Assembly: GCA_001247695.2 (NCBI GenBank)
Contig: LGRX02027229.1
Coordinates: forward strand, 24,686 to 88,685
Source: Cymbomonas tetramitiformis
Lineage: Eukaryota; Chlorophyta; Pyramimonadophyceae; Pyramimonadales; Pyramimonadaceae
DNA: 64,000 nt
Direction of reading: 5' to 3'
The notes beneath the pieces are model-generated. The model saw only the letters and a list, made by a program, of their open reading frames with translations, was not told where the DNA came from and did not search any database. Within the stretch, counting starts at the first letter, position 1, and every line of letters begins with the position of its first letter. Made by a program: the position numbers and the translations under genes. Shown piece after piece: positions 56,491 to 64,000 of this stretch.

Positions 56491-57480
56491 TTACATCGTA
56501 GCCAGTTCTTTAACCGCAATTGACATACTATAACTTATACTTCCATCTCGGGCTTGAGTTTTGCTTACGAGGGGAATTGGGCGTGCTTTGGAATCTGTAA
56601 GCGTAAATTTTAAGTCTGTTAATTGACTGCCTTGAATTTCGATTGCAAAATTATCATTTGGGTTAATGAAGTTGATAAAATTAGTTGTTAAATCTGATGG
56701 CAGCAAAATTTTGGCAAATATATCACTGGCTAACAATGAATTTGTCCTTACATTGATTCTGGATAAGTTGGTGCTTTCGGCATTATGTGTGGGTAAACTG
56801 CTTATACGCAAATACAACGCATCATTTGTTTGTAAATTTCCGGGAAAGAAGCTTGTAAAAACCTGATTTGGCGTAACCTCATTAAACATATCGGTTAACT
56901 CTTGTACGGTGGACAAGCCGGTGACATTTCTTACAACTCGACCCCCTAAAACTTGATCAATGTCATTATACTTACCTTCATCTTGGACACCCACGGATGA
57001 TGTTAATGCCGCTTGCAACGGACCAGTCGCGTCAAAATCTTCCTTGATGGAAAACGCCACAAATTTGATATCGGTTACGGCTGTTTTTAAGTCAATCTGA
57101 AAATGATTTTGGTAGTCTGCGGGGTCTCCGTTAAAGGTGACTTCCACCTGCCCTGTATACCCGAAATTTTCGGTCAACGTTTGGGTAATGGCAGTTGCCA
57201 AAAATGGAGCAATTTGGGACAACAATGTATAATTGCCCGGAGGGACGATAACGCTAAACAACTTGTTGTCCGATAGTCTTGCAATGTAAAACGTGTTGTT
57301 GAAGGAATTAATGGTATACCACGACTTCGCTGCACTAAACGTGTTCAGAATTAATCGCAATTTGCTTGAAGGATAATATCCAAACAATTGTGTCGGAATG
57401 CTGATGTCAATCTTACGACTATCCCCGCTTGCATTATTTTCACTATTTAGATATATTGTTCGTGTCGACAAAATGTTCAT
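56491..57480 (-). CDS. PLV minor capsid (penton-like) protein, 329 aa
   Basis: Opens with RTIYLNSENNASGDSRKIDISIP, a start typical of PLV and virophage minor capsid proteins, followed by FGYYPSSKLRLILN and GNYTLLSQIAPFL. Beta-rich throughout, consistent with a single jelly-roll. Its start overlaps the end of the 86-aa gene by 38 bases, and it lies next to the major capsid gene. Confidence 0.7.
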   Translation of the reverse strand: MNILSTRTIYLNSENNASGDSRKIDISIPTQLFGYYPSSKLRLILNTFSAAKSWYTINSFNNTFYIARLSDNKLFSVIVPPGNYTLLSQIAPFLATAITQTLTENFGYTGQVEVTFNGDPADYQNHFQIDLKTAVTDIKFVAFSIKEDFDATGPLQAALTSSVGVQDEGKYNDIDQVLGGRVVRNVTGLSTVQELTDMFNEVTPNQVFTSFFPGNLQTNDALYLRISSLPTHNAESTNLSRINVRTNSLLASDIFAKILLPSDLTTNFINFINPNDNFAIEIQGSQLTDLKFTLTDSKARPIPLVSKTQARDGSISYSMSIAVKELATM

Positions 57481-57703
57481 TATCTATAGTTATATAGTTT
57501 ACACATTTTATATCATCGATAGTTTCTCTTGGTTTGGCATCCCCTATTTCAACATTGCCTTTAGCATATTGGTCATAAAAGTCGGAGCGCTTTAAATAAT
57601 CATCGACAAGTAGCTCTATGTGGCATTGGGGAATGTCTTTAAAAAAGGTCGATGCCTCGTGAATCAACAAGTCGCGTTTTAACTTGTCTCCCTCGGAATT
57701 CAT
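57443..57703 (-). CDS. Small PLV protein, 86 aa
   Basis: Soluble, charged, mostly helical, starting MNSEGDKLKRD. First gene of the minus-strand capsid block after the palindrome at 57738, and overlapping the minor capsid gene by 38 bases, so it is probably translated from the same region. No function recognised. Confidence 0.55.
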   Translation of the reverse strand: MNSEGDKLKRDLLIHEASTFFKDIPQCHIELLVDDYLKRSDFYDQYAKGNVEIGDAKPRETIDDIKCVNYITIDNEHFVDTNNISK

Positions 57704-57737
57704 TTGTTATAATATGTATATTATTAAATTTTGTATG

Positions 57738-57811
57738 AAAAGGGGGGAAATGGTTATAAACGTGTATACTCTATAAGAAATACCAAATTGTAACCAAAAT
57801 CCCCCTTTTTT
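57738..57811. repeat. PLV palindrome, copy 2
   Basis: GGGGGGAAATGGTTATAA, a centre with CTCTATAAGAAATA, then TTGTAACCAAAATCCCCC. Located between the stop of the lipase gene (57810) and the start of the 86-aa gene. Confidence 0.75.
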
Positions 57812-59363
57812 ACTTCACTTTTTTGTGCCCTATAATAAAGGTAGGTTGTTTGTTCAATACACCGACGTGCTGCACGTTAGAAGTACCCGCCCCGACATAA
57901 ACCTTATATTTGACGTTTGGAAGGAAGGAGTGACTTCTATAGGCAGTATTTTCGTAAGTGATACCGGTTGTGGGCGCAAACAACGTTTTATCTTGTTTTA
58001 AGCGCCCGGTTGCTTTTCTTAATTTTTCGGTAATCGGGTCGTATACGGGGACTTTGTCGATACGTTTTTCAATAATAGGGTGCAATCCAAGATGTTTTCG
58101 TATGTAATTTTTTTCTGCGAATGACTCGGTGACACCCATGGTGGACATGAAATCGGTAAAATTGATCGGAGGTGTTTCAGATAATAACGCACCTTCTACT
58201 ACACCTTGAGTAGTTCTGAATATATGCTCATCATTAGTGCTAGCCGGTGCGTAGTATCCTAGGTACCCACCCAAGGCACCTCCTGTTAAGCCATTTGCAA
58301 GCCCATAACGTCCTCTTGCGACACTGACACGCTCCGTGCTCGGAGAATTGCGCGTATACATTTGTTCGACTGAATGCAACGCAACCAAATCATTTTCAGT
58401 GCCAGGTTTAGGTTGCACGTGTACTATAGTATACTTGCTTTCAGGGTGAGGGATTACACGACTCGGAAGGCTTACAAGGTCACCCTCCGTAGAGTAAACA
58501 GTTTGCTTCGCGGTAGGTTTTCCCGCGGGTTGCTGCATTGGGTTGATAGCGGGATTAAAGTGATGCCCTTCTACATTATTGGTTTCGGCTATAAAATTAC
58601 TTTGACCTCCTCCGTTAGAGTGTCCCGTGACTTTAATGTCATACACATTGCCGTACTTAACTTTAACATCGTTAAACGTTCGTTGAGCTTCATGGTATCT
58701 TTGTGAATTTCTTTGCCGTCCGATTGCCGTGAGTAAATTGACATACCAATCCTCTATGTTCTTTAATCTAGAAGGGGTTTTCATTAAAGTTTCCAATTTT
58801 CTGAATTCTGTGTCGCTGCCCCTATATGAGATAACGGCTTCTTTGGTTCCCGGGCTTACCAACACCGTACTATTTCGACCCGATAAAGTGGAATCGATAT
58901 GGAAGCCCTCGAGCTCTCGCATAAGCTCTTTCAACTTCGCTTTGTCGTCGTATGCATATGCATATGAGGCGTTTGCCAACAACGCAAATTTCTTTTGTAC
59001 GGGATTGTCTACGTCTATCACATTGTTGCCTAATAGTTTACTACTGACTTTAGATGGAAGTTTTACGACATCGGCTTCTATCGCTTGCAACAATTCTGCC
59101 GTTTGTTTCTTAACTAGGTCTTGTGGCTGATTTGTTGGATGAGAATGATTTTTTATGAAGGTGGATTCTATGGCATTAGATTTAGCGTTTGTTACGACTT
59201 CGCGGTTGCGATAATTTTGACGCAAAACTTTCCCCCCACTATTCACGGTTGGTGTGCGTGCATACTCCTCGACGTGTGCATGCTCGTCGGTACCAGAATT
59301 ATACTTCGGTCTATATTCTTTGCAAAATTTGGAATCGTTGGCAAAAATTCCACATGTAAACAT
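57810..59363 (-). CDS. PLV lipase-like protein, class 3 type, 517 aa
   Basis: The hydrolase core runs from about residue 125 to 330: VISYRGSD strand, nucleophile elbow GHSNGG with Ser249, probable acid Asp in EGDLVSLPS, and His in LVALHSV. Class-3-type lipases are frequent in PLVs and are thought to act on host membranes during entry or exit. The first 120 residues are polar and the C-terminal part (about 340-517) contains a Gly-rich hydrophobic stretch (GLTGGALGGYLGYYA) that could insert into a membrane. Domain call strong; role inferred. Confidence 0.75.
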   Translation of the reverse strand: MFTCGIFANDSKFCKEYRPKYNSGTDEHAHVEEYARTPTVNSGGKVLRQNYRNREVVTNAKSNAIESTFIKNHSHPTNQPQDLVKKQTAELLQAIEADVVKLPSKVSSKLLGNNVIDVDNPVQKKFALLANASYAYAYDDKAKLKELMRELEGFHIDSTLSGRNSTVLVSPGTKEAVISYRGSDTEFRKLETLMKTPSRLKNIEDWYVNLLTAIGRQRNSQRYHEAQRTFNDVKVKYGNVYDIKVTGHSNGGGQSNFIAETNNVEGHHFNPAINPMQQPAGKPTAKQTVYSTEGDLVSLPSRVIPHPESKYTIVHVQPKPGTENDLVALHSVEQMYTRNSPSTERVSVARGRYGLANGLTGGALGGYLGYYAPASTNDEHIFRTTQGVVEGALLSETPPINFTDFMSTMGVTESFAEKNYIRKHLGLHPIIEKRIDKVPVYDPITEKLRKATGRLKQDKTLFAPTTGITYENTAYRSHSFLPNVKYKVYVGAGTSNVQHVGVLNKQPTFIIGHKKVK

Positions 59364-59387
59364 ATCTATATGATGTATCGCACAAAA

Positions 59388-59999
59388 TTAACGGGGTACG
59401 GCTCGGCTGCGCAAAGCTGTCGTACCACTAGTCGAGACACTGCGGGCCATTTCACTAGGGGATAGATTTAACAAATTGGCTTGGTCCGCTAGTGGGAATT
59501 GGGATAAATCTGGAAACTGGGTTGGACCTTGATAATCTCCATCGCCAACACCGTCTGTATCTGATTTGGCGTCGTCAAAAGCAGGGTTTGAATCGAACGG
59601 TGACGCGATATCCTGTATGTAAGATGAAGGCGTACTACTCCTTGACGGTGGGGGTGTCGACATTTGCTGGAAAAAGTTGATATCGCCCACACGTGTTTGA
59701 TTTAATCGACTTAATGTTTGAGCAGTGTACGCGCTTTGCACCGCTGATACCCTATCAGGTTGACTATCGAATAATATGTCCTCGTTAATTCTTGCGACCA
59801 AACTATTCGGTTTGACTGGTGCATTCATAAGCGTCGCGTAAAACATGACATTATTTTTTGGCGGTGCAGTTATACTATATGATTTGCCAGCCAAATTTGA
59901 GTATTCTGAAAATATTTTATTGCTCGAGGAGGGATTTCTAAACCCCATTTTGTTCAAACAGTGAGTGCGTGTAGCTTCGTCGGTTAAAATACGTCTCAT
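59388..59999 (-). CDS. Unknown PLV protein, 203 aa
   Basis: Soluble protein with a Ser/Pro/Asp-rich disordered middle (about 110-165) and a short basic C-terminus. It is 24 bases upstream of the lipase gene on the same strand and diverges from the methyltransferase gene with a 31-base AT-rich gap. Could be a scaffold or minor virion protein; no family recognised. Confidence 0.6.
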   Translation of the reverse strand: MRRILTDEATRTHCLNKMGFRNPSSSNKIFSEYSNLAGKSYSITAPPKNNVMFYATLMNAPVKPNSLVARINEDILFDSQPDRVSAVQSAYTAQTLSRLNQTRVGDINFFQQMSTPPPSRSSTPSSYIQDIASPFDSNPAFDDAKSDTDGVGDGDYQGPTQFPDLSQFPLADQANLLNLSPSEMARSVSTSGTTALRSRAVPR

Positions 60000-60030
60000 T
60001 TATATTATTATAGACATATAATATTAATAG

Positions 60031-60753
60031 ATGGCTAACTTCGTTATGTATCATGATGATTGTTTTAACGTGCTCCCTAATATAGCCGACTCCAGTATAG
60101 ACCTTTGCATATGTGATTTGCCCTACCAACAAACTGCTTGCGAATGGGACACGTCAATAAATTTACAATTGTTGTGGAGTCATTTGAAACGAGTCGGGAA
60201 ACACAATTGTGCATACATTTTCATTTGCTCTACTCGGTTTGGGCACTCACTGATAACCAGTAACCCAAAGTGGTTTCGATACGACCTCGTATTTGAAAAA
60301 ACGGCGAGCCTAGGCTTTTATCATTGTAATCAAATGCCCCTCCGGTCACACGAAATGATTTACGTATTCTATAATAAATTGCCTACATACAATCCTCAAA
60401 AAACAGATGGTGAACCATATGGGACCCGGCAAGCGGGTCGTCATACAGAGTTGTATACTAAACACTCTAAACGTATCGACACAACCAATACTGACGGTAA
60501 ACGATTTCCACGCAGTGTCATAAAGTTCTCCAACAAGAATTATAAGTCTAAACACCCTGCAGCTAAACCTGTAGATTTACTGGAATGGTTGATTAAAACG
60601 TACTCCAATGAACACGAGAGAGTCCTTGACCCGACGATGGGTTCTGGATCCACCGCTAAAGCTTGCAAAAACACCCATCGAAACTTCGTCGGTATCGAAA
60701 ACAATGATAGCTTTTTTAAAATCGCTTATGAAGCTATCACCATGGGAAGGTGA
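60031..60753 (+). CDS. DNA N6-adenine/N4-cytosine methyltransferase, 240 aa
   Basis: Motif IV DLPY is at residues 29-32 and the AdoMet-binding motif DPTMGSGS is at 200-207, so the catalytic motif precedes the cofactor motif (beta-class order). KPVDLLEWLI ahead of DPTMGSG is typical of N6_N4_Mtase family members (PF01555). No restriction enzyme is next to it. It probably marks the element's own DNA. The only plus-strand gene in the PLV module. Confidence 0.85.
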   Translation: MANFVMYHDDCFNVLPNIADSSIDLCICDLPYQQTACEWDTSINLQLLWSHLKRVGKHNCAYIFICSTRFGHSLITSNPKWFRYDLVFEKTASLGFYHCNQMPLRSHEMIYVFYNKLPTYNPQKTDGEPYGTRQAGRHTELYTKHSKRIDTTNTDGKRFPRSVIKFSNKNYKSKHPAAKPVDLLEWLIKTYSNEHERVLDPTMGSGSTAKACKNTHRNFVGIENNDSFFKIAYEAITMGR

Positions 60754-61380
60754 TTAACATATGTCCCATATCAATTTGTTAGGTATGGCATATGCCTCTT
60801 TTAGCCGGGAAACCCCCGTAATGTTTGTGGTAGTTGGAAAATGACGACTGCGTTGAGCTGTCTTTAAATGTTTGTTATACGTTCTTTTTACATCGCAGGG
60901 CGTGGACTTGTTGCACATTTTCAGTTTTAAACCGGGTTTGTTTGTCCATATGTTTGTGGCTTTACGATACTCGAAACCATATCGACAATAACAACACGTG
61001 TGCTTGTAACGGGATAATTTCTGCATGAAAGCACGATGTTGCAATAATCCACCGTCCGAAGGATTCTCTATGTACCAATATGTTGGTTGATGATAATCGA
61101 TAATTTCTAGAGTGCGTATAACGATACTGTCCGCTAACGGCAAATTACGTCTTCCCCGTGTGTGCGCCTTGGAGTATTGTGTACAAGGAGGTGACGCCCA
61201 TATGATATCAAAGTATTTCGGAGGATATATTGTGTAATCCCAGCAAAGTATGTCGGCGGTGATATTTGCATTGAAGTTTGGGCAGATATCCAAGCTTGTA
61301 ATTTGCACACCAGTATCATATTTGTTGTGCAGTGCTTTGCCAACTGAACACGTACCGCTGAATAACTCTAACACTTTCAT
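60754..61380 (-). CDS. Cytosine-5 type DNA methyltransferase-like, 208 aa
   Basis: ATG at 61380 (MKVLELFSGTCSVG). Motif I is LELFSGTCSVGKAL, motif IV is ASPPCTQYS with catalytic Cys66, and motif VI is IENP at 104-107. At 208 residues it is short for a C5 methyltransferase and the target-recognition part is small, as in phage and PLV versions. It is tail to tail with the adenine methyltransferase with no base between the two stop codons (TGA at 60751, TAA at 60754 on the other strand). Confidence 0.8.
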   Translation of the reverse strand: MKVLELFSGTCSVGKALHNKYDTGVQITSLDICPNFNANITADILCWDYTIYPPKYFDIIWASPPCTQYSKAHTRGRRNLPLADSIVIRTLEIIDYHQPTYWYIENPSDGGLLQHRAFMQKLSRYKHTCCYCRYGFEYRKATNIWTNKPGLKLKMCNKSTPCDVKRTYNKHLKTAQRSRHFPTTTNITGVSRLKEAYAIPNKLIWDIC

Positions 61381-61397
61381 TACCATACTTAAAACAT

Positions 61398-61470
61398 AAA
61401 AACGGGGGAGAATGGTTATAATTTGATATTCTCTATAAGATATACACTTTTATAACCGGTTCCCCCCAAA
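61398..61470. repeat. PLV palindrome, copy 3
   Basis: GGGGGAGAATGGTTATAA, a centre with CTCTATAAGATATA, then TTATAACCGGTTCCCCCC. Lies directly upstream of the cytosine methyltransferase gene and at the right limit of the recognisable PLV genes. Confidence 0.75.
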
Positions 61471-61675
61471 GTAAATCGGCTTGAGTGTTCCATATGATTG
61501 TGTACAGCAAAGTACGGAGACCCTGCCCGCCTGTAAGCTTTGCCGGTAGCTTGTTAAAACGTGCAAATAATGCAAAACAACTTGAATATATTGTTAAACC
61601 TAAAACCTGGTGTTTTTTCTTAACAGTTAGGGCTATTGAACCTACAGTGACTGTCTCTGGTGTCCCGGATGACAC
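61433..61675 (-). CDS. Possible small protein ending inside palindrome 3, 80 aa
   Basis: The frame reads naturally for about 65 residues (TVKKKHQVLGLTIYSSC and on), then its last codons and stop fall within the palindrome. This could be a gene truncated by the palindrome's arrival. A plus-strand frame covers the same bases, so the coding status is uncertain. Confidence 0.3.
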   Translation of the reverse strand: MSSGTPETVTVGSIALTVKKKHQVLGLTIYSSCFALFARFNKLPAKLTGGQGLRTLLYTIIWNTQADLLWGEPVIKVYIL

Positions 61676-61722
61676 TGTACTTTAGGGTTTTCCGTAGTGT
61701 ATGCCTACTATATTGCATAAAG

Positions 61723-61834
61723 TGATATGCAAGTGTTGCGTATGACCTACGTAAACTTATTGTTTGGAAATCCACAACTCTCCTTTAACAGTGGGGCTAC
61801 AGTGCACGTGGTGGGTATGACGGATGAGCAGTAG
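61723..61834 (+). repeat. Imperfect direct repeat, left copy
   Basis: Shared anchors with 61911-62022: TGATATG, GTTG-GTATGAC, CAGTGCACGTG and CGGATGAGCAGT, all offset by 188 bases. Confidence 0.7.
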
Positions 61835-61845
61835 TTGCTCATCCG
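61821..61845. repeat. Perfect 10-bp stem hairpin
   Basis: CGGATGAGCA and TGCTCATCCG around a GTAGT loop. Only the left arm recurs in the second direct-repeat copy. Confidence 0.85.
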
Positions 61846-61910
61846 CAGCACGAGTGCCACTACACTAGAGGGTTTTTAAACATCGCACGCACACAAATAT
61901 CAAACAAATA

Positions 61911-62022
61911 TGATATGGAACCGTTGTGTATGACTTACATACACCTAGTGCTTCTACATCCGTGACCATGCGTGGTAGTGGGAAGGCAGTGCACGTGCTA
62001 GGCGAGTACGGATGAGCAGTGC
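61911..62022 (+). repeat. Imperfect direct repeat, right copy
   Basis: Second copy of 61723-61834. It lacks the right arm of the hairpin. Confidence 0.7.
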
Positions 62023-62080
62023 CAACACGTTTCAAAGCACACACAACTGCGGAGAGTCTCTGTTAAAATAACGTTATCAT

Positions 62081-62102
62081 TCGCGTGGTTACTTACACGC
62101 GA
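62081..62102. repeat. Perfect 7-bp stem hairpin
   Basis: TCGCGTG and CACGCGA around an 8-base loop, about 90 bases beyond the stop of the next gene. Confidence 0.75.
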
Positions 62103-62189
62103 GAAAAGGTCCAAAGGTTAACCAGTGAAGATTGCTTCAAGTCACAAAAGATTCGCACAACACAAGGGGGCTTGCGCATTGCACACTAC

Positions 62190-63314
62190 CTAAGACTCAT
62201 TCATTGCAGTAGGCTCTGAGGCAGTCGCACCTTTCTTTGAAGACTTTTTTTCTTTAGCCTTTAACTGTTCCTCAAGTTTTTTTATAGTCTCGAGATGCGC
62301 TTTTACTTCCGCATTCAGCGCATCAACACTCGACGTCGACTGTTGTGCACTTTCCAACTCTTTCTCAAGTTCAAGAATGCGCTCTGTTTGCGCACTAAGA
62401 GTTTGCTGAAGCTGCAGGGTGTCACTCGCGTGTTTTGCAGCACGCGTTTGCTGACGTAATAAGCGTATCTTGAAAGAAGCAACTTGGTGCTTGCGAATCT
62501 TCAAAGCAGCGTCTCGCTGCGCATCCTGATTCGCGCCTACTGGCGCAGCTACTGCTGCTGGAGACTCTACCTCGCTTTCTTCTTGGCGAATCTGTTGAAG
62601 TATTTTCTGGTTCCTTCTCGACACTGGTGCAGGAGAGCGAGAGCGAGAGCGCGAGCTGTCCGAGGCAGCAGCGGAACGCTTTCCTTTCAGCTTTTCCAAT
62701 TCGCTCTCTGCTTGGGCTGTGTCACTCGCTAGCTTGGTTAGCTTGAAAGCTTTTACCTCCTGTTTTGCAACGTGCTCGCGACGTTTTTTCATACGTTGTT
62801 TCGCCAGGTGTGCTTTCACAGTCTGGATACCTTCATCGATAATATCAACAAAAGTGTCACGCAAGCATTCGACATCCGCACTTTCCAAACAATCAGGTAC
62901 TTCTTTGTACCTTTGTACCACTTCGCATTCGTTGCACTGAAGAAACTGTTGAACTCCTAGCTTGTGGTTCACGTTGTTGCAAAAAAACGGGTCGCGCATG
63001 GTGACTGGGTTGTTGCAACGAATATAGCTACCATTCTTATCTTTCTGCAAAGTAATGCTGTCGAACGACTGGGTGTTCTTGACCAAATAACCAAGACACG
63101 TGAAACCTTTAACTTCGCATCCTAAAGGAACGATAGGATATTCCGAAAGCTGTGTTAACACGTCTATCGCACACGGATCGCTCTTTCCGTCCGAACTTGC
63201 GAACGTCACTTGTGTGGAGCCTTCCTCGTGCAACGGGTATTCTGAACCAGACATGGGGGGCTTTGCAGTAAACTTTTCTTCTTCAGCCGCGTTATCCACA
63301 TACGGATTAGACAT
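62190..63314 (-). CDS. Unknown 374-aa protein with RS patch and coiled coil
   Basis: The first 145 residues form a possible globular domain with several Cys (CNNVNHK and FLQCNEC). A helical basic stretch follows, then a Ser/Arg patch (SSRSRSRSPAP) near 225 as in nuclear RNA-binding proteins, and a long coiled coil (about 270-360) with a Lys-rich end. It is less AT-rich than the PLV genes and may not belong to that module. No family recognised. Confidence 0.65.
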   Translation of the reverse strand: MSNPYVDNAAEEEKFTAKPPMSGSEYPLHEEGSTQVTFASSDGKSDPCAIDVLTQLSEYPIVPLGCEVKGFTCLGYLVKNTQSFDSITLQKDKNGSYIRCNNPVTMRDPFFCNNVNHKLGVQQFLQCNECEVVQRYKEVPDCLESADVECLRDTFVDIIDEGIQTVKAHLAKQRMKKRREHVAKQEVKAFKLTKLASDTAQAESELEKLKGKRSAAASDSSRSRSRSPAPVSRRNQKILQQIRQEESEVESPAAVAAPVGANQDAQRDAALKIRKHQVASFKIRLLRQQTRAAKHASDTLQLQQTLSAQTERILELEKELESAQQSTSSVDALNAEVKAHLETIKKLEEQLKAKEKKSSKKGATASEPTAMNES

Positions 63315-63339
63315 AACTGCGAATATTTGTACCGTAACT

Positions 63340-63359
63340 CAAGGGGAATAGTCCCCTTG
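63340..63359. promoter_or_regulatory. Perfect 8-bp hairpin upstream of the 374-aa gene
   Basis: CAAGGGGA-ATAG-TCCCCTTG, 25 bases upstream of the minus-strand ATG at 63314. It could be a leader hairpin or a protein-binding palindrome. Confidence 0.6.
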
Positions 63360-63839
63360 CTGTAACTGAACTGGGCTGCAGAACTGTGCAGGACTTAAAA
63401 CCGTTCATTTAGGTTTTGTGGGAAATCGAGCCACCATCGTCGATTTTCAAATCTTGAGACCGTCGATCGAAAATTAATGCAATCACGTCTCTGCATTGCA
63501 GATGCACCATCCATATATATCGATTATGTAGAAAGCACTGTATCGTGGTATATAAATATATGCATCGCACGTGGACAGTCGATGGATATCTGAGATTGAA
63601 ATTAGAGAAATATATTCAGATCTACATATATTATTGCTTGTTAATATTAGAATATAATTTAAAGCCATATTTAAACGATCAAAAAATAACGTATTTTCCC
63701 CAGTCGCACGTAATCGTCATGACGCGTCATTGGTATCTGTGTATATTTATATATTTATTGAATCCCTTGCGGTGTCGTGTCTCCCACAGTTCACCTTTTT
63801 AGAGGTACATCGCTTCATCGGTTGGGGCTCGTCCAAAGC

Positions 63840-64000
63840 TCGATTGTACCTCGATTGGACTTCGATTTGAGCTCGAGCAGAGTTCGATTGCGCCACAGGT
63901 GCGTTTAAAATTGGGGAAAATTCTATAGATCATATACTATATATGAGAAAATCTGCATTTAGTCAATTTTAGATATCGAAATCTGATCGAGGTCCAATCG
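63840..64000. repeat. TCGATT-type repeats with inverted copy at the right edge
   Basis: Several TCGATT-containing units lie in 63840-63893. The last 23 bases, read on the minus strand (CGATTGGACCTCGAT...), match 63852-63870 imperfectly, so the edge is part of an inverted repeat. Confidence 0.6.

Larger units (their letters stand above)
61676..62189. other. 514-base non-coding region with direct repeats and hairpins
   Basis: No coding frame seen. It carries an imperfect direct repeat of about 110 bases (61723-61834 and 61911-62022) and two perfect short hairpins. This is a possible replication or recombination site. Confidence 0.6.
63315..64000. other. 686-base AT-rich end region without a gene
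   Basis: Only short, biased frames are present. It holds a hairpin next to the preceding gene's start, TATAAATATA at about 63550, and TCGATT-rich repeats at the right edge. Confidence 0.55.

Noticed and set aside
60031..61386. A restriction-modification system
   Set aside because: Two methyltransferases are present, but no nuclease gene is seen beside them.
63483..63668. Minus-strand 61-codon frame near the right edge
   Set aside because: Ile/Tyr/Ser-biased product of AT-rich DNA, without start context or promoter.

Overview
This window looks like a segment of a large eukaryotic DNA virus, or an endogenised copy of one, joined on its right side to a polinton-like-virus (PLV) capsid module. 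Bases 1 to about 51.8 kb are gene-dense, mostly GC-rich and almost intron-free. Genes lie on both strands in short divergent pairs, and many starts are preceded by TATAAATA or TATATATA at about 25-45 bases. The key anchor is a gene of about 1,377 codons (9908-14041) that I read as an HK97-fold major capsid protein of the herpesvirus/mirusvirus type. It is interrupted by one in-frame TAG at 10661. Most neighbours have no family I can recognise, as expected for a mirusvirus-like genome. Recognisable genes are an FHA-RING protein (cut by the left edge), an alpha/beta hydrolase, a DUF3846-like protein, a hybrid histidine kinase, a Hint-domain protein, a DEDDh exonuclease, an LRR-like protein, and a giant surface protein with a Pro-Thr stalk and a C-terminal trypsin-like protease. 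Pro-Thr stalks of this kind are common in stramenopile surface proteins, so a stramenopile protist host is a reasonable guess, not a demonstrated one.

Layout. 0-9.8 kb: FHA-RING, unknown proteins, a membrane-anchored glycosidase-like protein, alpha/beta hydrolase. 9.9-14 kb: capsid gene. 14-16.8 kb: small membrane and unknown proteins, one apparently frameshifted. 16.8-23.2 kb: PT-stalk protease with 228-bp tandem repeats. 23.4-25.2 kb: AT-rich histidine kinase. 25.4-37.7 kb: unknown proteins, Hint protein, a composition-chimeric coiled-coil protein and two tandem paralogues. 37.8-40.8 kb: an AT-richer island with different gene style, including a gene whose reading frame is restored only by removing three short GT-AG introns, all in phase 1. 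41-51.8 kb: exonuclease, unknown proteins, signal-peptide protein, Cys-rich protein, LRR-like and membrane proteins.

52.0-61.4 kb is visibly AT-richer and codes for a PLV-type virion set: double-jelly-roll major capsid protein, minor capsid (penton-like) protein, class-3-like lipase, two fibre-like proteins sharing an N-terminal tail, small unknown proteins, and tail-to-tail adenine- and cytosine-type DNA methyltransferases. No packaging ATPase, polymerase, helicase or integrase is visible in it. Three related palindromes sit at 51.9, 57.7 and 61.4 kb, and a perfect 25-bp inverted repeat marks the left junction. From 61.7 to 64 kb there are direct repeats, hairpins and one coiled-coil gene.

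Two unrelated capsid lineages (HK97-type and double jelly-roll) in one 64-kb window is the main point of interest. Possible explanations are PLV DNA inserted into a mirus-like genome, both inserted in a host chromosome, or an assembly join. I saw no rRNA, tRNA or CRISPR array.
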